Shown here piece by piece: positions 55,943 to 64,000 of a stretch of DNA of 64,000 bases. Within the stretch, counting starts at the first letter, position 1. The number at the start of each line of letters is the position of its first letter. Both the position numbers and the translations under genes were made by a program. The DNA is from Hyphomicrobiales bacterium (GTDB lineage: Bacteria; Pseudomonadota; Alphaproteobacteria; Rhizobiales; Xanthobacteraceae), in contig JAFKKG010000014.1 in the NCBI GenBank assembly GCA_017305715.1, forward strand, positions 124,001 through 188,000, written 5' to 3'. The notes beneath the pieces were generated by a model. It was not told the origin of the DNA and made no database searches. It saw only the letters and a program-made list of their open reading frames with translations.

Positions 55943-58099
55943 TTACTCGCCGGCCGCTTCGCGCGGCGCGGGGGCTTCGGCCTTCTGCTTGGCCTCGAGG
56001 TCCTCGCCGGTGGCCTGATCGACCACCTTCATCGACAACCGCGTCTTGCCGCGATCGTCGAAGCCGAGCAGCTTGACCTTGACCTTGTCGCCTTCCTTGA
56101 CGACGTCGGACGTCTTCTGCACGCGCGCCGAAGCGAGCTGGCTGATGTGGACGAGGCCGTCCTTGGCGCCGAAGAAGTTCACGAACGCGCCGAACTCCAT
56201 CACCTTGACCACGGTGCCTTCGTAGATCTGGCCGATCTCCGGATCGGAGGCGATCGACTTGATCCACTTGATCGCGGCCTTCATCGCCTCGCCGTCGTTG
56301 GAGGCGACCTTCACGGTGCCGTCGTCCTCGATATTGACCTTGGCGCCGGTCTTCTCGACGATCTCGCGGATCACCTTGCCGCCGGTGCCGATCACTTCAC
56401 GGATCTTGTCGGTCGGGATCTTGAAGGTCTCGATGCGCGGCGCGTATTCGCCGAGCTCGGCGCGCGCGTTGGTGAGCGCCTTCGACATTTCGCCGAGGAT
56501 GTGGATACGCCCATCCTTGGCCTGACCGAGGGCGACCTTCATGATCTCCTCGGTGATGCCCTCGATCTTGATGTCCATCTGCAGCGAGGTGATGCCCTGG
56601 TCGGTGCCGGCCACCTTGAAATCCATGTCGCCGAGATGATCCTCGTCACCGAGAATGTCGGACAGCACGGCAAAGCGCGAACCTTCCAGGATCAGGCCCA
56701 TCGCGATACCCGCGGTCGGCCGCTTCAGGGGAACGCCCGCATCCATCAGCGCCAGCGAGGCGCCGCAGACCGACGCCATCGACGACGATCCGTTGGATTC
56801 GGTGATCTCGGAAACCACGCGCACCGTGTAGGGGAATTCGTGGTGCGGCGGCAGCACCGGATGGATCGCGCGCCACGCCAGCTTGCCGTGGCCGATCTCG
56901 CGGCGCTTGGTGCCGCCGAGGCGACCGGTTTCACCGACCGAGTAGGGAGGGAAATTGTAGTGCAGCAGGAACTGCTCCTTGTAGGTTCCTGACAGCGAGT
57001 CGATGTACTGCTCGTCCTCGCCGGTGCCGAGCGTGGTCACCACCATCGCCTGGGTTTCACCGCGGGTGAACAGCGCCGAGCCGTGGGCGCGGGGCAGCAC
57101 GCCGACTTCGGCGACGATGTTGCGGACGGTCTTGGAATCGCGGCCGTCGATGCGCTTGCCGGTGTCGAGGATGTTCCAGCGGACGATCTTGGATTCGAGT
57201 TCCTTGAACACGCCGGCGATGCGCAGCTTGTCGTATTTCGGCTCCTGCCCTTCCGGGAAATAGTGAGCCATCACCTTTTCCTTGGCCTTGCCGACCGCGG
57301 CGTAGCGATCCTGCTTGACCGGGATCGCGTAGGCCGAGCGCAGCTCCTGCTCGATCAGGCCGAGCATTTCCTTTTCGAGTGCGCTCTCGTCGACGACCTT
57401 GACTTCGCGCGGTTCCTTGGCGGCCTTCTCGGCGAGATCGATGATCGCCTTGATCACCGGCTGGAAGTGCCGGTGGCCGAACATGACCGCACCGAGCATG
57501 ATGTCTTCGTTGAGTTCCTTGGCTTCCGATTCCACCATCAGCACGGCATCGGCGGTGCCGGCGACGACCAGGTCAAGCTGGGTCTCGACCATTTCGTCGA
57601 GCGTCGGGTTCAGGATGTACTCGTCGTTGCTGAAGCCGACGCGGGCCGCGCCGATCGGACCCTTGAAGGGGGCACCGGATATCGTCAGGGCCGCGGAGGC
57701 GGCGACCAGCGCCAGAATGTCGGGATCGTTCTCCATGTCATGCGACAGCACGGTGACGATGACCTGGGTTTCGTTGCGCCAGCCGTCGACGAACAGCGGA
57801 CGGATCGGGCGGTCGATCAGGCGGGAGACCAGCGTCTCCTTTTCGGTCGGTCGGCCTTCACGCTTGAAATAGCCGCCGGGAATGCGGCCGGCCGCGTAGG
57901 CCTTTTCCTGGTAGTCGACGGTCAGCGGCAGGAAGTCGACGCCTTCGCGCGGGCTCTTGGCGGCGACCACGGTGGCGAGCACGATGGTCTCGCCATAGGT
58001 CGCCAGAACGGCGCCGTCGGCCTGACGGGCGATCTTTCCGGTTTCAAGCTTGAGGGGACGTCCACCCCAGTCGATCTCGACTGAATGAGCATTAAACAT
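55943..58099 (-). CDS. pnp: Polyribonucleotide nucleotidyltransferase (PNPase)
   Basis: Phosphorolytic 3' to 5' exoribonuclease. About 718 aa: two RNase PH domains (first from [23 protein letters not shown]; second with [23 protein letters not shown] and [22 protein letters not shown]), a KH domain ([35 protein letters not shown]) and an S1 domain ([30 protein letters not shown]). ATG 58099 ([11 protein letters not shown]) is preferred with AAAGAAATC upstream; ATG 58114 is possible. The last gene of the translation operon. Confidence 0.97.
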   Translation of the reverse strand: MFNAHSVEIDWGGRPLKLETGKIARQADGAVLATYGETIVLATVVAAKSPREGVDFLPLTVDYQEKAYAAGRIPGGYFKREGRPTEKETLVSRLIDRPIRPLFVDGWRNETQVIVTVLSHDMENDPDILALVAASAALTISGAPFKGPIGAARVGFSNDEYILNPTLDEMVETQLDLVVAGTADAVLMVESEAKELNEDIMLGAVMFGHRHFQPVIKAIIDLAEKAAKEPREVKVVDESALEKEMLGLIEQELRSAYAIPVKQDRYAAVGKAKEKVMAHYFPEGQEPKYDKLRIAGVFKELESKIVRWNILDTGKRIDGRDSKTVRNIVAEVGVLPRAHGSALFTRGETQAMVVTTLGTGEDEQYIDSLSGTYKEQFLLHYNFPPYSVGETGRLGGTKRREIGHGKLAWRAIHPVLPPHHEFPYTVRVVSEITESNGSSSMASVCGASLALMDAGVPLKRPTAGIAMGLILEGSRFAVLSDILGDEDHLGDMDFKVAGTDQGITSLQMDIKIEGITEEIMKVALGQAKDGRIHILGEMSKALTNARAELGEYAPRIETFKIPTDKIREVIGTGGKVIREIVEKTGAKVNIEDDGTVKVASNDGEAMKAAIKWIKSIASDPEIGQIYEGTVVKVMEFGAFVNFFGAKDGLVHISQLASARVQKTSDVVKEGDKVKVKLLGFDDRGKTRLSMKVVDQATGEDLEAKQKAEAPAPREAAGE

Positions 58100-58414
58100 T
58101 TCGATTTCTTTCATGGTTTCGCGACAGCACGGACGTCTGAAACACAAAGACCATGCGCAAGATTGCGGGACACTGATCGCAACGCGTGATCAGCATCCGG
58201 CGATCCTGCCATGGTCTTCATATTTCGGATGGCGTCCATCCTCTCGGTAGTTCGGGCACCTTGCCCTGCCCAGCGGCCGGATTGCTGCTGGACGTCTAAT
58301 GGACATGAGTTTCATCATGCCCTTGCGCATGATCGTCTCCGAATATCCGGAGTCCGGATTCTTCCGGAAGACCATACGAAAACGCGCGCAACGGGCGCGC
58401 GTACTCTTCCGATA
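58100..58414 (-). other. pnp leader and rpsO-pnp intergenic region
   Basis: 315 bp without a convincing gene. It includes several stem-forming segments such as CATCATGCCC...GCGCATGATC near 58314 and TCCGGAGTCCGGATTCTTCCGGA near 58350. In other bacteria the pnp leader is cut by RNase III and PNPase for autoregulation, so structure here may serve that purpose, but no specific stem can be assigned by eye. Confidence 0.45.
58382..58402 (-). terminator. Probable rpsO terminator
   Basis: Perfect eight-base stem ACGCGCGC / GCGCGCGT with loop AACGG, followed on the minus strand by TTTTCG, 12 bases past the rpsO stop. Confidence 0.7.
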
Positions 58415-58684
58415 TCAACGACGAATGTTGTGCTTTTCGAGCAGCGCCTTGTAACGCGCCTCGTCTTTCCGCTTGATGTAATCAAGCAGGGAACGGCGTG
58501 TGGCGACCATCTTCAAAAGACCCCGGCGCGAATGATTGTCCTTCACGTGGGATTTGAAGTGCCCGGTGAGGTTGTTGATGCGTTCCGACAGGATCGCAAC
58601 CTGAACCTCGGGCGAGCCGGTGTCGCCGGCCTTGTTGGCATTCGTCTTGATGACTTCCGCTTTGCGTTCGGCGGTAATCGACAT
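58415..58684 (-). CDS. rpsO: 30S ribosomal protein S15
   Basis: 89 aa, exactly the usual length: [74 protein letters not shown]. All typical contacts to 16S rRNA are in the GDTGSPEVQ and HSRRGLL blocks. Starts two bases after the truB stop, so tightly linked. Confidence 0.98.
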   Translation of the reverse strand: MSITAERKAEVIKTNANKAGDTGSPEVQVAILSERINNLTGHFKSHVKDNHSRRGLLKMVATRRSLLDYIKRKDEARYKALLEKHNIRR

Positions 58685-58686
58685 CG

Positions 58687-59829
58687 TCAAACTTTCTCAT
58701 TGCTGCGACCGGAACTGGCAGTCAGTCCGGTCAGGTTGAACACACGCTTGGGGATGAGTTCGCCATTGCCAATTTCGGCGAGGGCCAGAAGCCGGCCTGC
58801 CACCGTGACATAGACTGTGCCGCTACAATTGGGCGCATCCCGTCCGCGCAACAAAACGGCCTGGCCCCTGTGGAGCCTTGCCGCATCCGCCCGTGTGACG
58901 GCCAGTGCCGGGATGTCGTCCAGCGCGGTCTCAACGGGCAAAAGCGCGTCGGCGAGGCTTCCCTCGCCAGACGCGGCTCTATTACACAAAGCCTCCAACT
59001 GTTCCAGCGGAATCATGTCCGCCTCCCGGAATGGACCCACCAGGGTCCGCCGCAGGGCGCTGATATGGCCGAAACAGCCCAAAATCCGGCCGATATCGCG
59101 GGCCAGCGCCCGGACATAGGTTCCCTTGCCGCACTCGGCCTCGAACACGGATTGGGCGTTATCTCCATGCTCCACAAGGGTTAATTCGTGAATCTCGACC
59201 GGGCGGGGCTTCAATTCGACGGTTTCGCCGTCTCTGGCGAGGTCATAGGCCCGTTCACCCTGGACCTTGATCGCCGAATATTGCGGCGGGATCTGCTCGA
59301 TCAGGCCGGTGAATTGCGGCAGCAGGTCCCGGATCGCTTCGGCCGAAGGCCTGAGATCGCTGGTCTTGACGGGGCGGCCCTCGGTGTCGTCGGTGTCGCG
59401 CTCTTCGCCCCAGGTCACCGTAAAGCGGTAGCGCTTGCGGCCGTCCATCACGAACGGGACCGTCTTGGTGGCCTCACCCAGCGCGATCGGCAGGCCGCCG
59501 GAGGCGAGCGGGTCGAGGGTGCCGGCATGGCCGGCGCGCTTGGCCTGGAACAGGCGCTTGAGCACGGCGACCGCGTGCGTCGAGGTCATGCCGACCGGTT
59601 TGTCGAGAATCACCCAGCCATGGACGTCGCGCTTGTCGCGGCGCGGCTGGTTGTTCTGGCGTTGCTGCTTGCCCTGATGCTTCTGACGCGGATCGTTGTG
59701 GCCGCGCCGAGGTTCGTCGCCACGCCGCGCATCTTCGTTGCGCGCCTCGGTAAAAATATTTTTTGAGGCGTCGTGCGATTCGCCGTTTTGCGTATCGATC
59801 ACGCCGTTGGCTGTAGTCACAGTCATCAC
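58687..59829 (-). CDS. truB: tRNA pseudouridine(55) synthase TruB with basic N-terminal extension
   Basis: Makes pseudouridine 55 in the tRNA T-loop. 380 aa; the catalytic Asp106 lies in [25 protein letters not shown], and the core starts at [16 protein letters not shown]. Ahead of it is a 68-residue hydrophilic extension rich in Arg, Asp, Gln and Asn that E. coli TruB lacks. It could be an added RNA-binding tail. GTG 59829 overlaps the rbfA stop (GTGA); ATG 59826 directly after is an alternative. [13 protein letters not shown] and the C-terminal PUA-like part are normal. Confidence 0.95.
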   Translation of the reverse strand: MMTVTTANGVIDTQNGESHDASKNIFTEARNEDARRGDEPRRGHNDPRQKHQGKQQRQNNQPRRDKRDVHGWVILDKPVGMTSTHAVAVLKRLFQAKRAGHAGTLDPLASGGLPIALGEATKTVPFVMDGRKRYRFTVTWGEERDTDDTEGRPVKTSDLRPSAEAIRDLLPQFTGLIEQIPPQYSAIKVQGERAYDLARDGETVELKPRPVEIHELTLVEHGDNAQSVFEAECGKGTYVRALARDIGRILGCFGHISALRRTLVGPFREADMIPLEQLEALCNRAASGEGSLADALLPVETALDDIPALAVTRADAARLHRGQAVLLRGRDAPNCSGTVYVTVAGRLLALAEIGNGELIPKRVFNLTGLTASSGRSNEKV

Positions 59830-60239
59830 TTGTCGTCCGAATCGGGTGCCAGGTCTTTTTGCACCGCAGGTGTTCTCAGTAATTTCTCGATCCGTTCCGC
59901 TTCATCGAATCGCTCGTCGACGCGGAAACGAAGATCAGGTGCAAACTTCAGGTTAACGCGGTGCGCGATCTCTCCGCGCAGGAACTTCTTGTTGCGCGCG
60001 AGCGCCGCGATCACGACATCGGTGTCGCGTCCGCCGAGCGGCATCACATAAATGGTCGCAAGCTTCAGGTCCGGTGACATGCGCACCTCCGGAACCGTGA
60101 TGATGTGACCCTCGAGGTCGGGGTCATGCACGCTACCCTGGGACAGAATATCGGCGACCGCATGGCGCACGGTCTCGCCGACGCGCAATTGGCGCTGTGA
60201 ACCGCCGGGAGCGGAACTCTTGCTGTGATGCCGGGGCAT
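59826..60239 (-). CDS. rbfA: Ribosome-binding factor A
   Basis: 30S maturation factor, about 137 aa. [55 protein letters not shown], then [33 protein letters not shown], matches the family KH-like fold. ATG at 60239 (MPRHHSKSS) is favoured with GAGAGACCACC upstream; the open frame extends to 60287 through a palindrome. It stands about 180 bases from infB, the gap being filled by a repeat element, but it still belongs to the infB operon by order. Confidence 0.95.
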   Translation of the reverse strand: MPRHHSKSSAPGGSQRQLRVGETVRHAVADILSQGSVHDPDLEGHIITVPEVRMSPDLKLATIYVMPLGGRDTDVVIAALARNKKFLRGEIAHRVNLKFAPDLRFRVDERFDEAERIEKLLRTPAVQKDLAPDSDDK

Positions 60240-60260
60240 GGTGGTCTCTCGAAAATAATT

Positions 60261-60378
60261 CGTCATGGCCGGGCTCCTCCCGGCCATGTACGTCGCTGCT
60301 TCTGCTGAATTCTATGGGACGTGGATGCCCGGAACACAAATGCGAAGACGCGCTTCGCGCTTTTGTCCGGGCATGACG
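60261..60378. repeat. Composite palindromic element between infB and rbfA
   Basis: Begins CGTCATGGCCGGG-CTCCT-CCCGGCCATG (perfect ten-base stem, 60264-60288). It ends with GTCCGGGCATGACG, a near complement of its beginning, and has an inner stem GCGCTTCGCGC. About 118 bp in all. Distinct from the CGTCGTCCCGG family by its CATGGCC/GGGCATG ends, but similar in architecture (paired hairpins, inverted ends). Confidence 0.7.
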
Positions 60379-60422
60379 TCGAACTAATACAATGTCTCCT
60401 GACGAAGCCGTAAGGTTCAGAC

Positions 60423-63059
60423 TTACAGGCTGCGCTGGATCGTCTCCACGCGATAACACTCGATGACGTCGCCGACACGCATGTCGCCGTAGTTCTCGAA
60501 CGCCATGCCGCATTCCTGGCCGGACTGCACTTCCTTCACTTCATCCTTGAAGCGCTTCAGTGTCGAGAGCTTGCCTTCATGCACGACGACGTTGTCGCGA
60601 ATCAGGCGAACATTGGCGCCGCGTTCCACGGTGCCGTCGGTGACACGGCAGCCGGCGACCTTGCCGACCTTGGAAATGTTGAACACTTCCAGGATCTGCG
60701 CATTGCCCAGCATGGTTTCGCGCAGCGTCGGCGCGAGCAGGCCGGACATCGCCTTTTTGATGTCGTCCACCAGATCGTAGATGATGTTGTAGTAGCGGAT
60801 CTCGATGCCGTTGCGCTTGGCGGCGGCCGCCGCTTCCTTGTTGGCGCGAACCGAGAAGCCGATGATGGCGGCGTTGAAGCCTTCCGCGAGCGTCACGTCG
60901 GATTCGGAGATGCCGCCGACGCCCGCATGCAGGATGCGGGCAGCAACTTCGTCGGTGCCGAGCTTTTCCAGCGAGCCCAGAATGGCTTCGAGCGAACCCT
61001 GCACGTCGGCCTTGATGATCAGCGGGAATTCCTTGCGGCCCGACGTCTTGAGCTGCGACATCATCTGTTCGAGCGAGCCGCGCATGCCGGAAATCGAGGC
61101 GGCCGCGTTCTCGCGCTTCTGATGGGCGCGGTAGCTCGTGACCTGACGGGCGCGGGCTTCGTTTTCGACGACGGCAAGGCGGTCGCCGGCTTCCGGCGGG
61201 CCGTTGAAGCCGAGCACCTCGACCGGCACCGAAGGTCCGGCCTCCTCGATGTTGACGCCCTGATCGTTGATGAGGGCGCGGACGCGGCCCATTTCGGCGC
61301 CGGCCACGATGATATCGCCGATGCGCAGGGTTCCGCGCTGCACCAGCACGGTCGCAACCGGACCGCGGCCGCGGTCGAGTCTCGCTTCGATCACGGTGCC
61401 TTCGGCGGGACGTTCCGCGTTGGTCTTGAGGTCGAGCAGTTCGGCCTGCAGCGCGATCATTTCCAGCAGTTTGTCGAGATTGGTCTTGTTCTTGGCGGAT
61501 ACCTCGACGTCGACGACGTCGCCGCCGAACGATTCGACCTGAACCTCGTGCTGCAGCAGTTCGGTGCGCACGCGCTCCGGCTTGGCGTCGGGCTTGTCGA
61601 TCTTGTTGATCGCGATGATCATCGGAACCTTCGCCGCCTTGGCGTGGTTGATCGCCTCGATGGTCTGCGGCATGACGCCGTCATCGGCCGCGACCACCAG
61701 GATCACGATGTCGGTGACCTTGGCGCCGCGCGCGCGCATCGCGGTGAACGCGGCGTGGCCGGGCGTATCGATGAAGGTGATCTTCTTGCCGCTTTCGGGC
61801 GAGGTCACCTGATAGGCGCCGATATGCTGGGTGATGCCGCCGGCTTCGCCGGACACCACATTGGCGTGGCGCAGCGCGTCGAGCAGCGAGGTCTTGCCGT
61901 GGTCGACATGGCCCATCACGGTCACGACCGGCGAACGCGGCTCGGTGTCGGTGGAATCGTCGACGACGTCGAACAGGCCCTCCTCGACGTCGGACGCGGC
62001 GACGCGCTTGACGGTGTGGCCCATTTCCTCGGCGATCAGCTGCGCGGTGTCGGCGTCGATCACGTCGGTGATCTTGTGCATCGCGCCCTGCTTCATCAGC
62101 AGGCGGATGACGTCGACCGCGCGTTCCGACATGCGGTTGGCGAGTTCCTGGATATTGATGGCTTCCGGGATCACCACTTCGCGGATGATCTTTTCCTTCG
62201 GCTCGTTCGAGGCGTGCCCCTTCAGGCGCTGGGTGCGGCGGCGGAACGAGGCGATCGAACGCTCGCGCACATTGTCGGCATCGAGGGCGGTGACCAGCGT
62301 CAGGCGGCCGCGTTCCTTTTGCGGGCCGGGCTTATGGGTCGTCTTCGGTGGAACGGCAGGGCGCATGGCGCCGCCGGGGCCACGACGGACCTGGCGCGGA
62401 CCTTCATCCTCATCGGAGGCGTCGGCGGCAACGCCGGGTGCGCGCGCGGGCGGCACGGCAGCCGCCGTCGGCCGGGCGGCGGGGCGCGCGGCTGTGGCGG
62501 CCGGCGCGGGTGTCGCCGCCTTGGCCTCGGCTTCGCCGAACCGCTTCTTGGCTTCGATTTCCGCCTTGCGCTTGGCCTCTTCTTCCAGGCGATGCCGTTC
62601 TTCCTCGGCCTTGCGGCGGGCTTCGGCGGCTTCGCGCTCGGCCTGTTCGATGCCCTCGCGGCTGGCGCGGCGTTTGGCTTCTTCCTCGGCGAGGCGGCGT
62701 TCCTCGATGTCACGGACCTTGGCGTCGGCCAGTGCGCTGGCGCGCGCGGAACGTTCGTCCTCGGTCAGCGTGCGCAACACCACGCCGCCGGGGCGCGGCG
62801 CGGCCGGTGCCGCAGGACGGCTCGGCGCCTTGGCGACCACCGGTGCGGGCTTGGCGACGACCGGCTCGGGCGCATGCGGTTCGCCGGCGGATCCGTCGCC
62901 GCCGACGCGGCGCTTGCCACGCTTTTCGACCACGACCTGCTTGGTCCGGCCATGGCTGAAGCTCTGGCGTACGGTGCCCGTCTCGACGCGCGGCTTGAGC
63001 GTCAAGGTCTTGGTCGGGACACTCAAAGTCTTGTCGCCAGGCGTTTTGGTATCAACCAT
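60423..63059 (-). CDS. infB: Translation initiation factor IF-2
   Basis: GTPase that places initiator tRNA on the 30S subunit. 878 aa with a long, Ala/Pro/Glu/Arg-rich N-terminus (coiled, about 100-250), the G domain GHVDHGKT at 383-390 ([19 protein letters not shown]), [15 protein letters not shown], and domains II-IV with the terminal [22 protein letters not shown]. The alphaproteobacterial N-terminus ([34 protein letters not shown]) is standard. Downstream of ylxR on the minus strand. Confidence 0.97.
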   Translation of the reverse strand: MVDTKTPGDKTLSVPTKTLTLKPRVETGTVRQSFSHGRTKQVVVEKRGKRRVGGDGSAGEPHAPEPVVAKPAPVVAKAPSRPAAPAAPRPGGVVLRTLTEDERSARASALADAKVRDIEERRLAEEEAKRRASREGIEQAEREAAEARRKAEEERHRLEEEAKRKAEIEAKKRFGEAEAKAATPAPAATAARPAARPTAAAVPPARAPGVAADASDEDEGPRQVRRGPGGAMRPAVPPKTTHKPGPQKERGRLTLVTALDADNVRERSIASFRRRTQRLKGHASNEPKEKIIREVVIPEAINIQELANRMSERAVDVIRLLMKQGAMHKITDVIDADTAQLIAEEMGHTVKRVAASDVEEGLFDVVDDSTDTEPRSPVVTVMGHVDHGKTSLLDALRHANVVSGEAGGITQHIGAYQVTSPESGKKITFIDTPGHAAFTAMRARGAKVTDIVILVVAADDGVMPQTIEAINHAKAAKVPMIIAINKIDKPDAKPERVRTELLQHEVQVESFGGDVVDVEVSAKNKTNLDKLLEMIALQAELLDLKTNAERPAEGTVIEARLDRGRGPVATVLVQRGTLRIGDIIVAGAEMGRVRALINDQGVNIEEAGPSVPVEVLGFNGPPEAGDRLAVVENEARARQVTSYRAHQKRENAAASISGMRGSLEQMMSQLKTSGRKEFPLIIKADVQGSLEAILGSLEKLGTDEVAARILHAGVGGISESDVTLAEGFNAAIIGFSVRANKEAAAAAKRNGIEIRYYNIIYDLVDDIKKAMSGLLAPTLRETMLGNAQILEVFNISKVGKVAGCRVTDGTVERGANVRLIRDNVVVHEGKLSTLKRFKDEVKEVQSGQECGMAFENYGDMRVGDVIECYRVETIQRSL

Positions 63060-63131
63060 TCAGCAGTCCTAATCTCGTTACGTTGTGCGTATCCGCACAG
63101 TCATTGAATTGCGTCGTGCAAGCACGTCTCG

Positions 63132-63839
63132 TTAGTCAGAATTTCTGGCCGCATCGGCGGTCTTGTCGTCATCGGCCATCCGGTATCGGACCAGGATCTG
63201 GCTGCGCGACAGGAACGTCTTGCTCGCCGGGCCCGCGAGCAGGGCAGCATGTATCACATTTGACCGCCCTAGTGCCAAATCCAATTCTGCCGAGGTCAAA
63301 ACATTGACGATCGGAAATTCGGTCGAGTTTTCCTGCGGAATTTCCCGCGATTCACCGGGATTTCCGCGCTTTTGCCGGACGATCCCGTCCAATTTGCGGA
63401 TTCCGTCGGCCGCGCCGTCGGAAGCGTGGATCAGGGCCGCGGCCTGCCCCTCCCGGAGCGCTCCCTCGACCTTGCTGAAGCCGCAGACGACCTGACCGGC
63501 CTTGGCAAGCATTGCCAGCGCCTCGGTCGCGCTGCGAACCAGCAAAGCCTCGGTATCGGCAGGAAGGCTCGCGGCGGCCCGGATATCGCGCTTGAAACCC
63601 TTGCTGAATTGGTTACGCCGCACCGCTTCCGCAACGGTCCGGCGTGATGCCGAGACCCACAGGCCGCGGCCGGGAAGCTTGCGCTTCAGATCCGGGATCA
63701 CCTCGCCCTGCGGCGAGACGACGAACCGGATCAGTTCGCCGATCGGGCGCACCTCACGGGTGACCGCGCACATCCGCATCGTCGCGGACTTGTCGGTCCG
63801 CGGTCCGTTGTCGAGATCGGGGTCAGCCAAAGCGAGCAT
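63132..63839 (-). CDS. YlxR-family RNA-binding protein with L7Ae-like domain
   Basis: 235 aa. N-terminal YlxR/DUF448 segment RMCAVTREVRPIGELIRFVVSPQGEVIPDLKRKLPGRGLWVSASRRTVAEAVRRN (residues 22-76). Then an L7Ae/S12e-like part (AATEALAMLAKAGQVVCGFSKVEGAL...AALIHASDGAADGIRKLD). YlxR proteins modify RNase P activity or bind rRNA elsewhere; here only the fold is known. Starts 15 bases after nusA and precedes infB, its conserved place. Confidence 0.9.
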   Translation of the reverse strand: MLALADPDLDNGPRTDKSATMRMCAVTREVRPIGELIRFVVSPQGEVIPDLKRKLPGRGLWVSASRRTVAEAVRRNQFSKGFKRDIRAAASLPADTEALLVRSATEALAMLAKAGQVVCGFSKVEGALREGQAAALIHASDGAADGIRKLDGIVRQKRGNPGESREIPQENSTEFPIVNVLTSAELDLALGRSNVIHAALLAGPASKTFLSRSQILVRYRMADDDKTADAARNSD

Positions 63840-63854
63840 GCGCGCGGCATCTCC

Positions 63855-64000
63855 TTACGCCGTCTGGTCTTCGGTGGCTTCCGCCACCTCGGACTGCTTG
63901 GCAAGGTCGGCCTCGGTGATCCAGCCGGCAATGACGCGGGCCTGCATGATCATGGCTTCCGCATCCTCGCGGGAGATTTCGTTGGCGTCGAGAATGCCGG
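63855..64000 (-). CDS. nusA: Transcription termination/antitermination factor NusA, C-terminal fragment
   Basis: Only the last 48 or so codons are in the window: GILDANEISREDAEAMIMQARVIAGWITEADLAKQ and the acidic end EDQTA, then TAA at 63857-63855. This is the C-terminal acidic region after the second helix-hairpin repeat of NusA. The order nusA-ylxR-infB confirms it. The 5' part lies beyond the right edge. Confidence 0.85.
   Translation of the reverse strand, partial: GILDANEISREDAEAMIMQARVIAGWITEADLAKQSEVAEATEDQTA

Noticed and set aside
60579..63107. Long plus-strand open frame opposite infB
   Set aside because: Same shadow effect; composition mirrors the infB repeats and no family is recognisable.

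Overview
This is a chromosomal stretch from an alphaproteobacterium of the Bradyrhizobium type (Nitrobacteraceae). The evidence is the GC-rich third-codon bias, an Irr regulator with the Bradyrhizobium heme motif (Cys29-Pro30, His117-119) divergent from fabA, a DivL homologue next to a TsaE-AmgK fusion, an addB-addA-trxA block, two-enzyme ubiE-ubiB and coaBC-dut couples, and the nusA-ylxR-infB-rbfA-truB-rpsO-pnp order. Almost all of it is core genome. No prophage, transposase, integron or CRISPR array is visible.

Layout. 1-4700: the end of a ugpB-type binding protein, a CaiB-type CoA-transferase, the divergent peroxide pair ohr/ohrR, a tRNA-Ala(GGC) and an FYDLN-domain acidic protein. 4826-10674: aroA, cmk, rpsA, sppA, ihfB. 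10769-17570: lapA, trpF, trpB, trpA, accD, folC and a phosphoesterase, with trpB and trpA separated by a DUF559 nuclease-like gene boxed by an almost perfect inverted repeat. 17625-30189 (minus): trxA, addA, addB, a MurU-like uridylyltransferase, a PilZ protein, tsaE-amgK and divL, which combine DNA repair, cell-wall recycling and cell-cycle control. 30555-35985: a small secreted or anchored peptide gene, dut, coaBC, ubiB, ubiE, mutM. Here coaBC carries an N-terminal ribbon-helix-helix DNA-binding domain and sits under two palindromes. 36022-46304: accessory metabolism, with ggt, an inactive-looking secreted protease homologue, moeB, a two-gene unit that resembles a RiPP precursor plus a Cys-rich partner, a frameshifted aldo/keto reductase, a LysR regulator, a uridine kinase-like protein, a 2-hydroxyacid dehydrogenase and an SH3 protein. 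46446-50364: irr and the unsaturated fatty acid operon fabA-fabB-fabV. 50392-55670: GST, GNAT, oxyR divergent from katG, and a Tat-exported Mn-type superoxide dismutase. 55943-64000 (minus): the translation and RNA-decay operon.

Three systems stand out. (1) The unit at 40688-41469 encodes a 68-residue peptide with a RiPP-like leader, followed by a strong hairpin and an eight-cysteine protein. (2) The RHH-CoaBC fusion has operator-like palindromes at its own promoter, which suggests an autoregulating CoA-biosynthesis enzyme. (3) A DUF559 cassette bounded by REP-like inverted repeats sits inside the trp operon. In addition, a dispersed family of about 120-bp intergenic elements ends in GC-rich palindromes (three full copies and one half copy), and two further composite palindromes lie beside the tRNA and between infB and rbfA.
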